64,000 nt of DNA from Hepsetus odoe. Taxonomy: Eukaryota; Chordata; Actinopteri; Characiformes; Hepsetidae. Each line of letters starts with the position of its first letter. Position 1 is the stretch's first letter. A program made the translations under genes and the position numbers. Below the pieces are notes generated by a model. The model had not been told where the DNA came from. It did not search any database and saw only the letters and a program-made list of their open reading frames with translations. This document shows positions 1 through 11,699 of this stretch, one piece after another. The DNA lies in the NCBI GenBank assembly GCA_017165825.1, contig CM029383.1, forward strand, positions 620,001 to 684,000. Reading direction: 5' to 3'.

Positions 1-683
1 TACTAGGGTAAAACAGATAATTTTTTCTTTACAGCCTCCTGAACCTCCTGAGCACTCTAACTGTTCAACTATCTCCCCAGACAGTGCTCAAGTTAAACAG
101 CTCCTCAAATCTTAACTGCTTTGGCTTTCAACATGCTCACCAAAATGAGGAAAGTGGTACCACAAAGAAAGGGAGATTGACACTTGAGAACAGGAATACT
201 CTCATTGCAGAGTCACACTATGCCACATTCATCATTCCCCTCTGTGCTTCTCTGCAGGGAGCTCCAGGGACCAGTCCCAATTAGCTTGTGTTTCATTACC
301 AGCTGTCTGGCATTTAAGCTAACAGAAGCAATGCCTTGTCAACCATAGCAGCAGTTTTTTGTGTGCTCCAAGGGACAAAATATCAAGGAAAAAAGGGTGA
401 AAATAAGAGGATATTAACAAATGCAGACACTGACATACACAGACAGACATCCAAAAAAATATAAAGAGAGGATGCTGTTAACATCAAACATTACAATGAC
501 ATCGAGAGACGGAAAGCACTGCCTCTGTCTGTCTCACTCTCAGGAGGGAGAATAATTCTCAGAGTGGTGAAAGACAGGATAAATTGCAGTCACTGCACCA
601 ATCACTGGCCTGTCAGCCAAACTCAACCTATCTGCCTGTATAAGCACACGTACAGTGTATAATAAAATATAAACACAGAACCA
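1..683. other. Gene-free intronic stretch
   Basis: I see no exon, transposon end or RNA gene here. The sequence is unstructured and moderately AT-rich. It should be part of the first intron of the AUTS2-family gene whose first coding exon lies at 27654-27923 on the minus strand. Confidence 0.5.
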
Positions 684-733
684 TACAGTATCTCACAAAA
701 GTGAGTACACCCCTCACATTTTTGTAAATATTA
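684..733 (+). mobile_element. Tc1-like transposon terminal repeat, isolated
   Basis: The motif CAGTATCTCACAAAAGTGAG followed by a CACCCCTCACATTTTTGTAA-type stretch is the terminal inverted repeat of a common fish Tc1-like family. The reverse complement of the same repeat ends the Tc1 remnant at 11699. No transposase follows here, and the DNA beyond about 735 does not continue as a recognisable element, so this is a lone end. Confidence 0.7.
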
Positions 734-1264
734 TGTGTTTATTTTTATATTGTTATGAATTATGTCACAAATAACCATGAGTGTACACTACAGGTTAAAT
801 GTTGGAGTGCAAGTCTTCAAAATATGTAAAGCAAATACTGCATAATAAGCATCTAGCTCACTCACAAAGTGAATGTACTATGTAAAGGGTGTCACTATAT
901 AATAAAAACAGTTCAGAGAGAACTTGCCATCCATTCTACCCAAACTAGACAAAGAGTGGGTAGAAGAATGAAAGAAAAAAAAAAGAAAAAAAGGTGATGG
1001 TACCTCACACATATAGTGGTGTTTGAAAGAACACTTTAGAGTTTTGTTCACACTTACTTTAATGCTCCCCCTGGATGATCTACAGACTGTTAAAGGGGAC
1101 ATATTACAAGAGGTTGGCAAGTTAGTCGTGCTCGCCTGCAACTGTTTGTAAAGCTTCCCTATATCCAACTCCACATCAAAACACTCCTTATCAAGTAATA
1201 GTGTTTGATACATTTACCCTCACCTTGTGGAGTAAAAGAATAAAGTCTAACAGTTTCTCAATAG

Positions 1265-1515
1265 TGAAGTGAAAGTGACTATTCTTGTCATTGCAAAGTC
1301 ACAGCACAGCACACAGTGAACCACGAAACCAACAAAACTGGACCTCTGCTTTTAATCCATGCACACAATAGCTGCAGCAGGGGGGCAGCTATGAAAGCGC
1401 TCTGGAAGCAGTTACGGAAACGGTACCTCAGGGAAACCTACTGGTAAGGAGTTTGAACGCACAATCTTCCAATCCTGTGGCCAAATCCCTAACCACTAGG
1501 CCACCGCTGCCGCAG
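1265..1515 (-). mobile_element. SINE family A (tRNA-derived)
   Basis: On the minus strand the head reads GGTGGCCTAGTGGTTAGGG, which resembles a pol III A box, and a GGTTCAAA-like B box follows about 35 bases later. The tail on the left is rich in GTGAAAGTGA-type repeats. At least six other copies of this roughly 270-bp family occur in the window. This copy is diverged but close to full length. Confidence 0.75.
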
Positions 1516-1517
1516 TA

Positions 1518-1618
1518 GTTGAAGATGGAATTGCCAGGAAAGGAAGACCAAAGAAGAGGTTTATGGATGTGGGAAGAGAGAACATACAGGTGGTTGGTTA
1601 GAAGCAGGAAGATGCCCT
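1518..1618 (+). mobile_element. RTE-type LINE fragment (C-terminal coding remnant)
   Basis: This short stretch matches the 3' coding part of the RTE-type LINE at 12603-13612 (its segment around RRFMDVVREDMQVVG). Here the matching sequence is on the plus strand with frameshifts. It lies between two SINE pieces. It has no coding potential. Confidence 0.6.
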
Positions 1619-1727
1619 AATAGCTATTGCTACCCCCTTTGGCTGGATTAACTGCAGTGAGACGCTTCTTGTAGCATCTACCAGTCTATGACATCAGTCT
1701 GAGGAAAGTTTTGGGTAGCATCTACCT

Positions 1728-1826
1728 CAAGAGTACCTCAGGGCAACCTTCTGGTAAGGGGTTTGAACCCACAATCTTCCGATCCTGTGGCCAACTCCCT
1801 AACTACTAGACCACCGCTGCCCCAGT
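1728..1826 (-). mobile_element. SINE family A, head fragment
   Basis: This is the tRNA-like head half of SINE family A. It has the GGTTCAAACCC B-box motif and a slightly altered A box (GTGGTCTAGTAGTTAGGG) on the minus strand. The tail half is missing. Confidence 0.7.
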
Positions 1827-2683
1827 GCTGGCTTCAACTGTAATGGGGGATTCTTGGTCATTTCTCTGTGGAGTTTGCATGTTCTTCCTGACTCTACTTT
1901 GGTTTCCTTTTGGTATATAATCAGTTTCTTAATTTTGGATAAATACTTAGTCCTAAAAAAGTTGATTTTGTGCGATTCTTTCCACATATTTTTCAAAATG
2001 TCTCCCATGGAGTATTAAACACATGGACACCCATATTTGAAAACTTAATTGTATGCATGACTTGAAATTAAAGGAAACAATATATTAACATTTGTTATTT
2101 AAGTTATTTGAGTACCTCAAGATCCTCACCTCTCAGAAAAAAAGTGCTGTGCCAACTCAATCTTTTTTTTTTAAATACTATTTTTACAACAATCAATATG
2201 TAGGTTTGTTTCGACAAAACCAATATTTAAACCCATATTTACAACAAAACTGTTTAGATTTCTGTCAGTGTTTGGAGCCACAATGTAGGCATGAGTAGTA
2301 ACTTTATAGAAGTAAAAGAAAACCTGAATCACTGGACAACAAGAACAATAGCAATGACAACATAACCATAACAATAATAACCACAAAATAATGACATCAG
2401 CAAACCGAACCAGCCAAGACCATGACAAATACAGGGGTATAATTAACAAGACCAAACACACAACACCAAAGGCAAAAGAAGCGGCATGAATGTGAATCAT
2501 GCGTAAAGGGGCAGAACGAGGGCAGCGCCAAGAAACCCAAAAATAGCACATCACAATATGTAAACAAAAACTAGGAAAACTTACAGACCACAGGACTCAG
2601 AAGGGGATCAACAACAGTTGTCATCTGTTATACTGTTTATTTAAAATATAGTTATGGGTGTAACTGAGTTCATTGTGAATATA

Positions 2684-3834
2684 CACTGCTCAAAAAAATT
2701 AAAGAAACACTTTTAATCAGAGTATAGTATCAAGTCAGTTAAACTTCTGGGATATAGATCTGTTCAGTTAAGTAGCAGAGGGGGTTGTTAATCAGTGTCA
2801 GCTCTTTGGTGTTAATGAAATTAACAACAGGTGCACTAAAGGGGTAACAATGAGATGACTCCTAAAACAGGAATGGTTTTGCAGGTGGAGGCCACAGACA
2901 TTTCTTTCCTCCTCATCTTTTTTTGACTGCTTTAAAGTATTTTCGCATTTGACTAGGGTCAGTGTCACTACTGGTAGCATGAGGTGATATGTGCCACTGC
3001 CAGAAGGTTTGCTGTGTCTCCCAGCACAGTCTCGAGAGCATGCAGGAGATTCCAGGAGACAGGCAGTTACTCTAGGAGAGCTGGACAGGGCCACCAGAGG
3101 TCATTAACTTGCTCCTTTGTGCAAGGAGGAACAGGATGAGTAGTGCTAGAATCCTACAAAGTCACCTCCAGCAGGCCACTGGACAGCACAGATCTGTACA
3201 GGATAAACAATGGCACCTTGACTGCCATTAGGCATCGGGATGAAACCCTTAGACCCACTGTTAAACTCTTCGCAGCTGGTCATGGGTTCCTCCTGGTGCT
3301 TGGTAATGCCCGACCTCATGTGGCAAGAGTATGCAGGCAGTTCCTGGAGGATGAAGAAATTGATACCATTGAATGGCCTCCATGCTCGCCTGACCTAAAT
3401 CAAATAGAACATCTCTGGGACATTATGTTTAGGTCCATCTGACACCACCAGGTTGCACCTCAGATTGTCCAGGAGCTCAGTTATACCCTGGTGAGGATCT
3501 GGGAGGAGATACCCCATCATCTCATAAGGAGCATGCCCCACGTTGTCAAGCATGCATACACGTACATACAAACTACTAAGTACCATTCTGAGTTGCTGCA
3601 ATTACATTTCAGCAAATTGGACTAGCCTACCGCATCAGTTTTTCAGTTTATATTTCTTGGTGACTTTGAATCAAGCCCTCTGTAGGTTGATCATTTTTCA
3701 TCAAATGATGTGGCATGCTTTTGTTCCTAACACATTACCCATTTCATATCAGTATGAATATCACGCATGATTGTTTTCCCCCCAGTTGAGATCTGATGTG
3801 TTTTCCAAGTGTTCCTTTAATTTTTTGAGCAGTG
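2684..3834 (+). mobile_element. Tc1-like DNA transposon with both ends
   Basis: Terminal inverted repeats start CACTGCTCAAAAAAATTAA on the left and end with the matching TTAATTTTTTGAGCAGTG on the right. A TA dinucleotide flanks each side (2682-2683 and 3835-3836), as expected for Tc1/mariner insertion. The element is 1151 bp. It is internally deleted, so only the C-terminal part of a transposase remains (3143-3550). A second copy of the family lies on the minus strand at 30691-32030. Confidence 0.9.
3143..3550 (+). pseudogene. Tc1-like transposase, C-terminal remnant
   Basis: The readable part covers the second half of a Tc1-like DDE transposase, the enzyme that cuts and pastes its own element at TA sites. 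It shows the NARPHVARVCRQFLED block and the PPCSPDLNQIEHLWD block, which contains the third acidic residue region. The usual aspartate before NARPH reads glycine (LGNARPH), so the second catalytic residue is lost. The N-terminal DNA-binding half is deleted, and a stop at 3440 interrupts the frame, which then continues to about 3550. It cannot be active. Confidence 0.85.
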
Positions 3835-4059
3835 TAAATTTAAATGTAAATGTAAGCAAATGGTTTTCATCATTTTCATTGCACAGACCAGCCTATATAA
3901 ATAAAACAGATTGGCAAACTACGAGCCACATTTTTAAACAATGCACACTAGCAAAGTATGAAATAAAAGCAATAAACAAAAAATTTTTTAAAAAGAAACC
4001 AATTTACTCTAACCACAGATCTTCTGTGGATGTAGGCTTCCTCACATCCTTCTGTCTCT

Positions 4060-4207
4060 TCATGTAATCCCAGACACACTCAATGATGTTGAGATCAGGG
4101 CTCTGTGGGGGTCATAAGAATTGATGCGGGTTTGAAGGCAAAAGGTAGTAACACCAAATATTGATTTGATTTAGATTTTTCTTTTGTTCGCTCACTTTGC
4201 ATTTTGC
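4060..4207 (+). mobile_element. Tc1-like fragments, two pieces
   Basis: The left piece (about 4065-4115) matches the reverse complement of a Tc1-type coding segment around the motif ending in GATCAGGGCTCTGTGGGGG. The right piece (about 4118-4207) matches the end segment of the short Tc1-like family also seen at 18474-18876 and 56585-61262 (CACCAAATATTGATTTGATT). No terminal repeat is complete. Confidence 0.6.
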
Positions 4208-4839
4208 AGGAAACATCTCTTGAGGAAGAGGAAAATTAAACTAATAGAGCATTATGAAATTCTTAAAGGTTAAAAGATTACAAGGCAGTATGAAAGCAGA
4301 GGCAGCAGTATTTTTCAAAAATAATATATGACAATAGTAACAAGCCAATGCACCTTTTTTCAACCACTGATCGGCTTTTAAATCAAGCTCTTGCTAATGA
4401 CTGAATATTAGAAGCATCTACAACAAAATGTGCAGCCTAAGATCACTAATAAACAAACAGAATAAACCTAAGTGCAGTCATTTATTAAAACAATGACTAA
4501 AATGCGCGATATTAAGATAATGGAAACAGACTTGTACAAGGTTATACACAAGATTAATTATTCAACCTGTATGCTAGATCCTATTCATACTATATTCAAC
4601 TGTAGACCAATCTCAGTCCTGCTATTCTTAATTAAAAGGCCCCAGGCCCCTACAGTGATTTAGAATTAGAATAAAAAACATTTCTATTTAAAAGAGCTTT
4701 CTGTAAAATGCATAACTACATGATATATGTTCACCTGGAGAAGTTAACAAATGTCTTAGGGATAACCCTAATTCAATTAACATTGAATGTATCTATATAT
4801 TTGATATGGTATTATATATATATATTTTTTTTTTTTTTT

Positions 4840-5838
4840 TGGTCTGGACTTTGAATAGGGCCATTCCAACACATTTAAACTCAATGTGTTGCTTTAGCAG
4901 TATGCTTCAGGTCATTGTCCTGCTGGAAAGTGAACCTCCATACCAATCTCAATCCATCTTTCCCTCAACTCTGACCATTTTCCCAGTCTCTACTGCTGAA
5001 AAACATTTCCACAGCATGATGTTGCCATCACCATGTTTCACTTCTTGGGGTGATGGGATGTGTTGGGTTTGTGCCAGACATAGCATTTTCCTTGGTGACC
5101 AAAAAGTACATTTTTGTCTCATCTGACCAGAGCGGGGAGTCGCCATCATGCCTTTTGGCAAACTCTAAATGTGCCTTCTTATTTTTAACATTAAATAATG
5201 GCCACATAAAGCCCAGCTCTATGGAGCGTACGGCTTATTGTGGTCCTATGGACAGGTACTCCAGTTTCTGCTGTGGAACTCTGCAACACCCAGTCTGTGA
5301 GTTTTGGTGGGTGGCCCTCTTTTGGCAGGTTTGTTGTGGTACCATGTTCTTTCCATTTGAAGATGATGGATTTGATGGTGCTCCAGGGGATAATCAAAGA
5401 TTTGGATATTTTTTTATAACCCAATCCTCACTTGTACTTCTCAACAACTTTGTCCCTGAACTGTTTGGAGAGCTGCTTGGTCTTCATGGTGTGATGCCTT
5501 TTGCTTAGTGGTGTTGCAGTCTCTGGGGCCTTTCAGAAAAGGTGTGTTTATACTGACAGATCATGTGACACTTAGACTGCACACAGGTGGACTTCATTTT
5601 ACCAATTTTGTGACTTTTGAAGGTAATTGGCTGCACCAGGACTTTTTAGGGGCTTCATGGCATACGCACATGCCAATTTTCAGTATAACTTATTTATTTT
5701 TCTCATTTCACTTCACCAACTTAAATTTTGTGCAGATCCATCACATAAAATAAGATTAAGAAACATTTAAATTACAGGTTGGAATGTAACAAAATAGGTA
5801 AAAAGCGAAGGGGGGGAATACTTTTGCAAGGCACTGTG
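4840..5838 (-). mobile_element. Tc1-like DNA transposon, 3'-truncated
   Basis: The right end carries a Tc1-like terminal repeat (GAATACTTTTGCAAGGCACTG). The transposase frame runs leftwards from it. The left part of the element is missing and is replaced by a T-rich tract before 4840. The sequence between 4840 and 5487 encodes a broken transposase on the minus strand. Confidence 0.85.
4949..5487 (-). pseudogene. Tc1-like transposase, broken
   Basis: The predicted start is the ATG at 5485-5487, which opens a frame beginning MKTKQLSKQFRDKVVEKYK. A TGA follows at once, before the GLGYKKISKSL helix-turn-helix region at about 5424-5370. The STAETGVPVHRTTISRTLHRAGL block (second helix-turn-helix) follows. 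Part of the catalytic core survives at 4949-5161, with GDGNIMLWKCFSAVETG matching the usual GGGSVMVWG block. The C-terminal catalytic motif is deleted. Several frame changes show that it is dead. Confidence 0.85.
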
Positions 5839-5851
5839 TATGTATGTATAT

Positions 5852-5853
5852 AT

Positions 5854-5884
<31 letters not shown>

Positions 5885-5960
5885 ATTGTTACTACACAAT
5901 TAAAAAAAAAAGTGTGTGTGTGATTATATATATGTGTATACGTATATACTTTTTTATTGT
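5852..5960. repeat. TA and TG microsatellite cluster
   Basis: An uninterrupted TA run at about 5859-5884 is followed by a GTGTGTGT tract near 5912-5922 and further TA/GTA-rich sequence. It directly abuts the end of the Tc1-like element, where Tc1 insertions often meet TA-rich DNA. Confidence 0.8.
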
Positions 5961-5981
5961 GTAGTAACAGTTGTCATAGTT

Positions 5982-6187
5982 CATTTACTTTTACGGCATT
6001 TAGCAGACGCTCTTATCCAGAGCGACTTACAGGTCCTAATTACAGGGACAGTCCCCCTGGAGCAGCTCAGGGTTAAGGGTCTTGCTCAGGGACCCAATGG
6101 TGGTAGTGCTAGAGGTGGGATTCGAACCGGGAACCTCTGAATCCATAGGTCCGTAGGCAAGTACCTTACCACTAGACCACCACCACC
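5982..6187 (-). mobile_element. SINE family B (tRNA-derived)
   Basis: On the minus strand the head reads GGTGGTCTAGTGGTAAGG (A box) and GGTTCGAATCCC (B box). The tail, at the left end of the copy, reads GCATTTAGCAGACGCTCTTA, a sequence shared by many fish SINE and LINE tails. This copy is about 200 bp and nearly complete. Other copies are at 16268, 16830, 26365 and 27168. Confidence 0.8.
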
Positions 6188-6998
6188 CCTTTAGTTGTAT
6201 AACTTTAAGCAAATTTGGACTGAGATGGTATGGAATGGTATGCTCAGGGTGCTAAAAAATAAAAAATTTGGAGTGGACAAAGCTATTAAGCTAGCTATAA
6301 GCTAGATAAGCTAGCTATTCCTTTTTGTCATTCTTCATTTCTGCTAATAATTAGTGGAAAAAGGGCAAGAGCCAACAAAAAACATTATTTGAACCAAATA
6401 AGGAAAGGAATGCAATAAACCTCAAAACAAACTGCAAATTATATTTTACACTTCACAAGCAAAATATAGAAGCAAAATATAGAAGCATTTTTTAAAATTA
6501 AAAGTCATCACACAGCAAAATGTCATACTTTTGAATCACACATGCTCTTCAAAACAAACAACAAAAAAAAACAATGGAAATATTTTCTTGTAAGATTGCT
6601 ATAAGAAATAAGATTGCGCTTTCCTGCATTAATTCTGATTCACATTCTGGCTTGTGTTTTTTATTTTTCTGTAAGTTTGAATGATTTTACTAATTAAGCA
6701 AGTGACTGGCTGTACATTCACTAAACACATTTTTAAAGCATCTTTTGATGCTGCACTTCTATAGCTGCACTTCTATACTGCAACTTAGACAAAAAAAACA
6801 GAAAACCAGAGTAATAAGAACAACCATAATTAGATTTTTTTCTCTTCTGAAATAGACTTCTTAAAAAGAAGCAGCATATCCCTTAAGGCACAAATGCTAT
6901 ATTTCTGCAGACAATTTGTGCACAGAAAAAATGCACTCACATATGCAGCCAAACGAACACACACAGACACATAGCCCCCAATGAGGTGACCTCTAGAG
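6188..6998. other. AT-rich intronic stretch without features
   Basis: I see no coding, RNA or clear repeat signal. A short local duplication of GCAAAATATAGAAGCA occurs at about 6460-6486. Confidence 0.5.
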
Positions 6999-7053
6999 GC
7001 AGCGGTGGCCTAGTGGTTAGGGCGTTAGCGGCATGATTGAAGGGTTCACTTTT
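6999..7053 (+). mobile_element. SINE family A, head fragment
   Basis: Only the first part of the tRNA-like head (GGCAGCGGTGGCCTAGTGGT) is present, here on the plus strand. The copy is cut off before a convincing B box. Confidence 0.6.
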
Positions 7054-7304
7054 TAACTCTAGCCCCCTACCAATCCTCAGCTCATCAGTATTTTAACACT
7101 CTAGCCTAAATACCAGCTTGTTCCTAAAAATCAAATTGCAGCCCAGTGCAAACAACCCCCTTACTCCCTGCCCTCCCCATTCCCCACTTCACATCCCCCA
7201 GTGTTACTGTGAGCATAGTGGATGAAAGTAAAAGGGCTGCTCTTTGGTTTTGGCAGGGTATCATTTATCTTATGACAAATTGGCTGCCCCGGAGTGTCTG
7301 TGTT

Positions 7305-7330
7305 TTTCTTCTCTCTCTCTCTCTCTCTCA
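7305..7330. repeat. CT microsatellite
   Basis: A run of about twelve CT units lies within otherwise unremarkable intronic DNA. The flanking stretches (7054-7304 and 7331-7727) show no other feature that I can support. Confidence 0.85.
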
Positions 7331-7727
7331 CCCTCTATATTTAAAAAGAAAGTTCCCACATCAAGTGAAAACAGTAAAAGGAAAAATGATATGGATGTTA
7401 AATAGCAAAGATGTACAGTGTGTGATATACTGCTGGTAGAGTGGGGGGTGGTACGGGTGTAAAGGAACTGTTGCATTTATTCTTAACACATGACACACAT
7501 GGTGCTCAGTCATTGTTCATCCATTCTATAGTATATGGTTATATCAAACTGAACAATGAGACTAATATGGGCAATTTATTTTATGCCCGTGCATTTGGAA
7601 ATCATGCAGTTTTTCTTAGACACTGATAAAGTGTGGGCCTACACAGAGATCTGCTAATATCAGGTAACTACATACACCAAACACCTATTTTCTAGATTTT
7701 GCATTTTAAAAAATCTTAGAATTAAAA

Positions 7728-9111
7728 GTTAGGTCCATAAATATTTGGACAGAGACAACTTTTTTCTAATTTTGGTTCTGTACATTACCACAATTTTAAA
7801 TGAAACTCAGATGCAGTTGAAGTGCAGACTTTAAGCTTTAAATTCAGTTGGAACAAAATGATTGCATAAAAATGTGAAGAACTAGAGCATTTTTTTTTAA
7901 CACGGTCCCTTAATTTCATGGCTCAAAAGTAATTGGACGAAATTAAATAACTGAAAAAATGTTCATTTCTAATACTTGGTTGAAAACCCTTTGCTGGCAA
8001 TGATGTCCATGAGTTCAAGACTATAGGCCATCACTAGATGCTGGGTTTCCTCCTTTTTAATGCTCTGCCAGGCCTTTACTGCAGCGGCTTTCGGTTACTG
8101 TTTGTTTCTGGGCCTTTCTGTCCAAAATCTTCAGCAAGTGAAATGCATGATCATTTGGGTTCAGATCAAGTGACTGAATTGGCCATTCAAGAAAATTCCA
8201 CTTTTTTGCTTTAATAAACTCCTGGGTTGCTTTGGCTGTATGTTTTGGGTCATTGTCCATCTGTATTATGAAAAGCAGCTCCAACAATTTGACTGCATTT
8301 AGCTGGATTTGAGCAGACAGCATGTCTTTGAACACCTCAGAATTCATTCGGCTGCTTCAATCCTGTGTCACATCATCGATAAACACTGGCAGCCATGCAT
8401 GCCCAAGCCATCACAAGGTCTCCGCCATGTTTTACAGAGGACATGGTATGCTTTGGATCATGAGCTGTTCCATGCCTTCTCCATATTTTTTTCTTGCCAT
8501 CATTCTGGTGGAGGTTGATCTTGGTTTCATCTGTGCAAAGAATGTTTTTCCAGAACTGTGCTGGCTTTTTCAGATGTTTTTCAGCAGGTTTTTTGCGTTG
8601 CTGAGTTCACCAGTGCTTTCTTTTTTTCTCAGAATATGCCAAACTGTAAATTTTGCCACATCTAATATTGTAGCAATTTCTTGGATGGGTTTTTTTTTTT
8701 TCTGTTTTCGCAGCTTAAGGATGGATTGTTTCACCTGCATGGAGAGCTCCTTTGACTGCATGCTGTCCATTCACAGCAAAATCTTCCACATGCAAGTACC
8801 ACACCTCAAATCAACTCTAGGCCTTTTATCTGCTTAATTGATAATGACATAATGAAGGAATTGCCCACACCTTCCCATTAAATAGCCTTTGAGTCAACGG
8901 TCCAATTACTTTTGGTCCCTTTAAAAAGCAGGTGGCACATGTTAAGGTGCTGGAACTCCTAAAACCTTCATCTAATTTGAATCTGGCTACCATCAAATGA
9001 AAGCTGGGAGTCTATACATTACGTCCATTATATAACTATAATTGGAATATGTTTCAGTAAACAGGTACAAAAATAAAACTTGACAGTGTCCATATATATA
9101 TGGACCTAATT
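7728..9111 (-). mobile_element. Tc1-like DNA transposon, both ends present
   Basis: The left end reads TTAGGTCCATAAATATTTGG and the right end reads CATATATATATGGACCTAA, an inverted repeat pair. The transposase is on the minus strand between them. The length, about 1.38 kb, is normal for a full Tc1-like element. The enclosed transposase is interrupted. Confidence 0.9.
8057..8770 (-). pseudogene. Tc1-like transposase, broken
   Basis: The N-terminal part (8770 down to 8570) starts MDSMQSKELSMQVKQSILKL and shows the paired helix-turn-helix region ending WHILRKKESTGELSNAK. The middle is frame-shifted. The C-terminal part (8347 down to 8057) carries QMDNDPKHTAKATQEFI and WPIQSLDLNPNDHAFHLLK, the DDE-region blocks with the second aspartate still present. 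The usual order is kept along the element, but the frame is not continuous, so no active enzyme is expected. Confidence 0.85.
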
Positions 9112-9539
9112 GTATGAACAACCTATCACTATTGAAACTAAGATATTCTAACATAAATATTACCACAAAGTGGTTTCTGAAATACAAAACAATATTTACA
9201 TTACCATATCCAGTTTACTTTAAAAAGCAAATATATTAATAATTATTAATAAAATTAATATAGTTAAAAGCAGGTTTATTAAATAATATTAGAACTGATG
9301 ACTATACCTAAAAAGAGATATCAGCACCTGCTATAAAGTACAGCATGTGCAACAATTTGTGACAGACTCCATGCTCTGTGACACACTGGGATATTTCTTT
9401 TTTCTCTTTGCTACACACTCACATACACAAACACAAACACGCAGCTCCTCTTATGAAATACCATATTTTATATATATAATATAATCATAGAATTTATGAA
9501 AAAAAACTTTATGGAGGCATTTTTCTTTTTCTCTACTTC

Positions 9540-9800
9540 CTTAACATGTTACTTCAGGCAATACTTCAATTAATTTGTGTAGTGCCATCAGTTAGGCTGT
9601 TGTGGGAGACTGCAGATCCCCAGGGATGCTTTTTTCCTGGCAATCCTTTCAATTAAGGGCAGATTATCACCCGAGCGAGATTACAAGGTGATTCTATTAA
9701 CCCATTCTCATTACCAAGGACACACAGCATGTTTTTTACTCAGAGCTTCAGACAAAATGATGTGCCTGTTCCTGCCAGTCATATTTATCCCCGGGCACTT
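9540..9800. other. Candidate conserved non-coding stretch
   Basis: This repeat-free segment is more complex in composition than its surroundings. It contains homeodomain-like cores such as CAATTAA near 9571 and 9651 and GATTATCACC at about 9662. It lies in the predicted first intron of an AUTS2-family gene, a class of locus known for intronic enhancers. Conservation cannot be tested from one sequence, so this is only a suggestion. Confidence 0.2.
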
Positions 9801-9805
9801 TCAAT

Positions 9806-9905
9806 AGCTGCCCACTGCTGCACATATGTGTATGGGTGAAATGCAGAGGGTGAATTTCCCATTCGTGGGATTATAAATAAAGGATTATTATTATTATTAT
9901 AATAA
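9806..9905. mobile_element. SINE/LINE tail fragment with ATT microsatellite
   Basis: The segment contains CAGCTGCCC-like SINE body sequence, a GGTGAAATGCAGAGGGTGAA stretch typical of fish SINE tails, and then an ATT repeat (about 9887-9905). The tRNA-like head is missing. Confidence 0.5.
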
Positions 9906-10194
9906 TACAGTTAAGATGCTCAATGTGCCTTCAAGGATAATGAAAGAAAAATCATAGTATTAATCAGTCAACAGTCATAAAACAAATGCACAACAAAACA
10001 TTTTTAAAAACACTTGTTCTCAATAATGTTGTGTTCAACCTGGACAAGCTACTTAAAGGTGACTACAAACTAACCTCTGTCAATTTTAGAGCTCTCCTTG
10101 TTCTCAATAAACTCGGTGCAGCTAGCAGGAGTGAAACAAGTGTGATATTGCATTATCACTGCATTGTCATTAATTTTATAAACAAGTAACCTAT

Positions 10195-10412
10195 ATTGAA
10201 AGAAACAACCCTTGTCAAAGAAATTCAACCTCTGCGTTTCACCCATACACACATGTGCAGCAGGGGGCAGCTATTGAAAGCACCTGGGGAGCAGTGACTG
10301 GGACGGTACCTTGCTCAAGGGCACCTCAGGGCAACCTTTTGGTGAGGGAATCAAACACCACAATCTTCTGATCCGTGGTCAGCTCCCTAACCACTAGGCC
10401 ACCACTGCCCCT
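10195..10412 (-). mobile_element. SINE family A
   Basis: The minus-strand head GCAGTGGTGGCCTAGTGGTT lies at the right end. The body includes the GGTACCTTGCTCAAGGGCAC and GTGCAGCAGGGGGCAGCTAT segments shared with the copies at 11945 and 22905. The tail is shortened. Confidence 0.75.
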
Positions 10413-10509
10413 GTATGCCTTTGCTGAATATGATTCACTTCTTGCTAGTGTACCCTGCATGCACTTTAACACACCCTGAGCAGGGCATAGGAATTGCAAC
10501 ATCTCCAAC

Positions 10510-10940
10510 CACAGGTCCCTACAAGGGGTAGTGAGGACTTATAGCTCCTGCTGTCTGGGAAAAGGTTCTATAACATACAGGCCTTCACAGGTTTCATTAC
10601 AGTTTCTTTCCCCTGGCCATCAGACTTCTCAATCAACACTGACTCTCATATTACCATGTACATTTCTTGAATGCGCATCCACATTTATTGAACTTTACAT
10701 ATTTTATTTATTGTACAATTATTTATTACTGTTGCTCAAATCACTGCACCTTGCACTTTAATGACCTGCTGTTAAATACAGTGTATGTAGTAACACTGTA
10801 ATCTCACTTTTTGCTGCACTGGATTAATCTGTGTTTTCAGTCAGCTACCTATCCTCATATGCAATACTAGCTCTGCTGTGTCATATGAATGTACTCTGTT
10901 GAGTCATATATCTCTGTATATTGTAATAAAGCACACTATG
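10510..10940 (+). mobile_element. L2-type LINE, 3' end
   Basis: The plus-strand translation around 10586-10640 gives HRFHYSFFPLAIRLLNQH, which resembles the conserved C-terminal end of fish L2/CR1-like ORF2 (the SFFPLA..LLN motif). An AT-rich 3' UTR follows and ends near AATAAAGCACA at about 10925. The rest of the element is absent, as usual for a 5'-truncated LINE. Confidence 0.65.
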
Positions 10941-11269
10941 ACTATAGTAAATAATTAACAAAAACCAGAACCAAAAGGATTTCCTCATAACACTCAACTC
11001 ATACTAAGTAGGGCCCATCTGATCCCAATTGCAATTTAATAAGAGTCAATTTAATCATAAGATAAACTACAGCCGGCTTGTTGGTGACATCAACTTGGTT
11101 ACTACAAGAGGGTAAGACCAAAAAAATGCCCTGATTATGGGATATTCTTGGTATGCATTTGTTATTACCTACCAAAAGTGATTCAATAAATGACAATCTG
11201 TGGACCAGTCACAGGGTCTTGTACATACAAGGACACAGACCATCTACCTAAAAAAGTGAAAGAATGAAA

Positions 11270-11699
11270 TGAGAGAATCAAGGGTTTCCTGAATGTTTCA
11301 TGCCCTATGTTAGGTGGCTTCCATGTAACATAGGGCATGTATTCAGATTCCAGAGGATTCCAGTGGCAACCTGTGAAGCTCTAGTGAACTACATGCCCAA
11401 GAGAGTTAAGGCAGTGCTGGAAAATAATGGTGGCCATACAAAATATTGACACTTTGGGCACAATGTGGACATTTTTCACTTAGGAGTGTACTCATTTTGT
11501 TGCTAGTAATTTAGACATTAATGGCTGTTGAGCTATTTGTTGAGCTATTTTGAGGGGACAGCAAATTTACACTGTGTATAAGTTGTACACTACTTTACAT
11601 TGTATCAAAGTGTCATATCTTCAGTGTTGTTCCTTGAAAAAATCTAATAAAATATTTACAAAAATGTGAGGGGTGTACTTACTTTTGTGAGATACTGTA
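11270..11699 (+). mobile_element. Tc1-like DNA transposon, 3' half
   Basis: The right end carries the terminal repeat ACTTTTGTGAGATACTGTA (ending at 11699). Upstream of it, codons 11360-11449 encode the last 29 residues of a Tc1-like transposase (starting PVATCEALVNYMPKRVKAVL) followed by a TGA stop. The 5' half of the element is missing. A 14-bp perfect inverted repeat (11299-11312 and 11326-11339) sits at its broken left side. Confidence 0.85.

Noticed and set aside
5982..6187. A and B boxes suggesting genuine tRNA genes (also at 11945, 22905, 27168)
   Set aside because: The same tRNA-like heads recur with identical non-tRNA bodies and tails, and no cloverleaf with proper acceptor stem is formed. 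They are SINEs.
684..11699. The Tc1 terminal repeats at 684 and 11699 as ends of one 11-kb transposon
   Set aside because: They belong to the same family, but the DNA between holds several complete unrelated elements, and the transposase tail lies only beside the right end. They are best read as two separate remnants.
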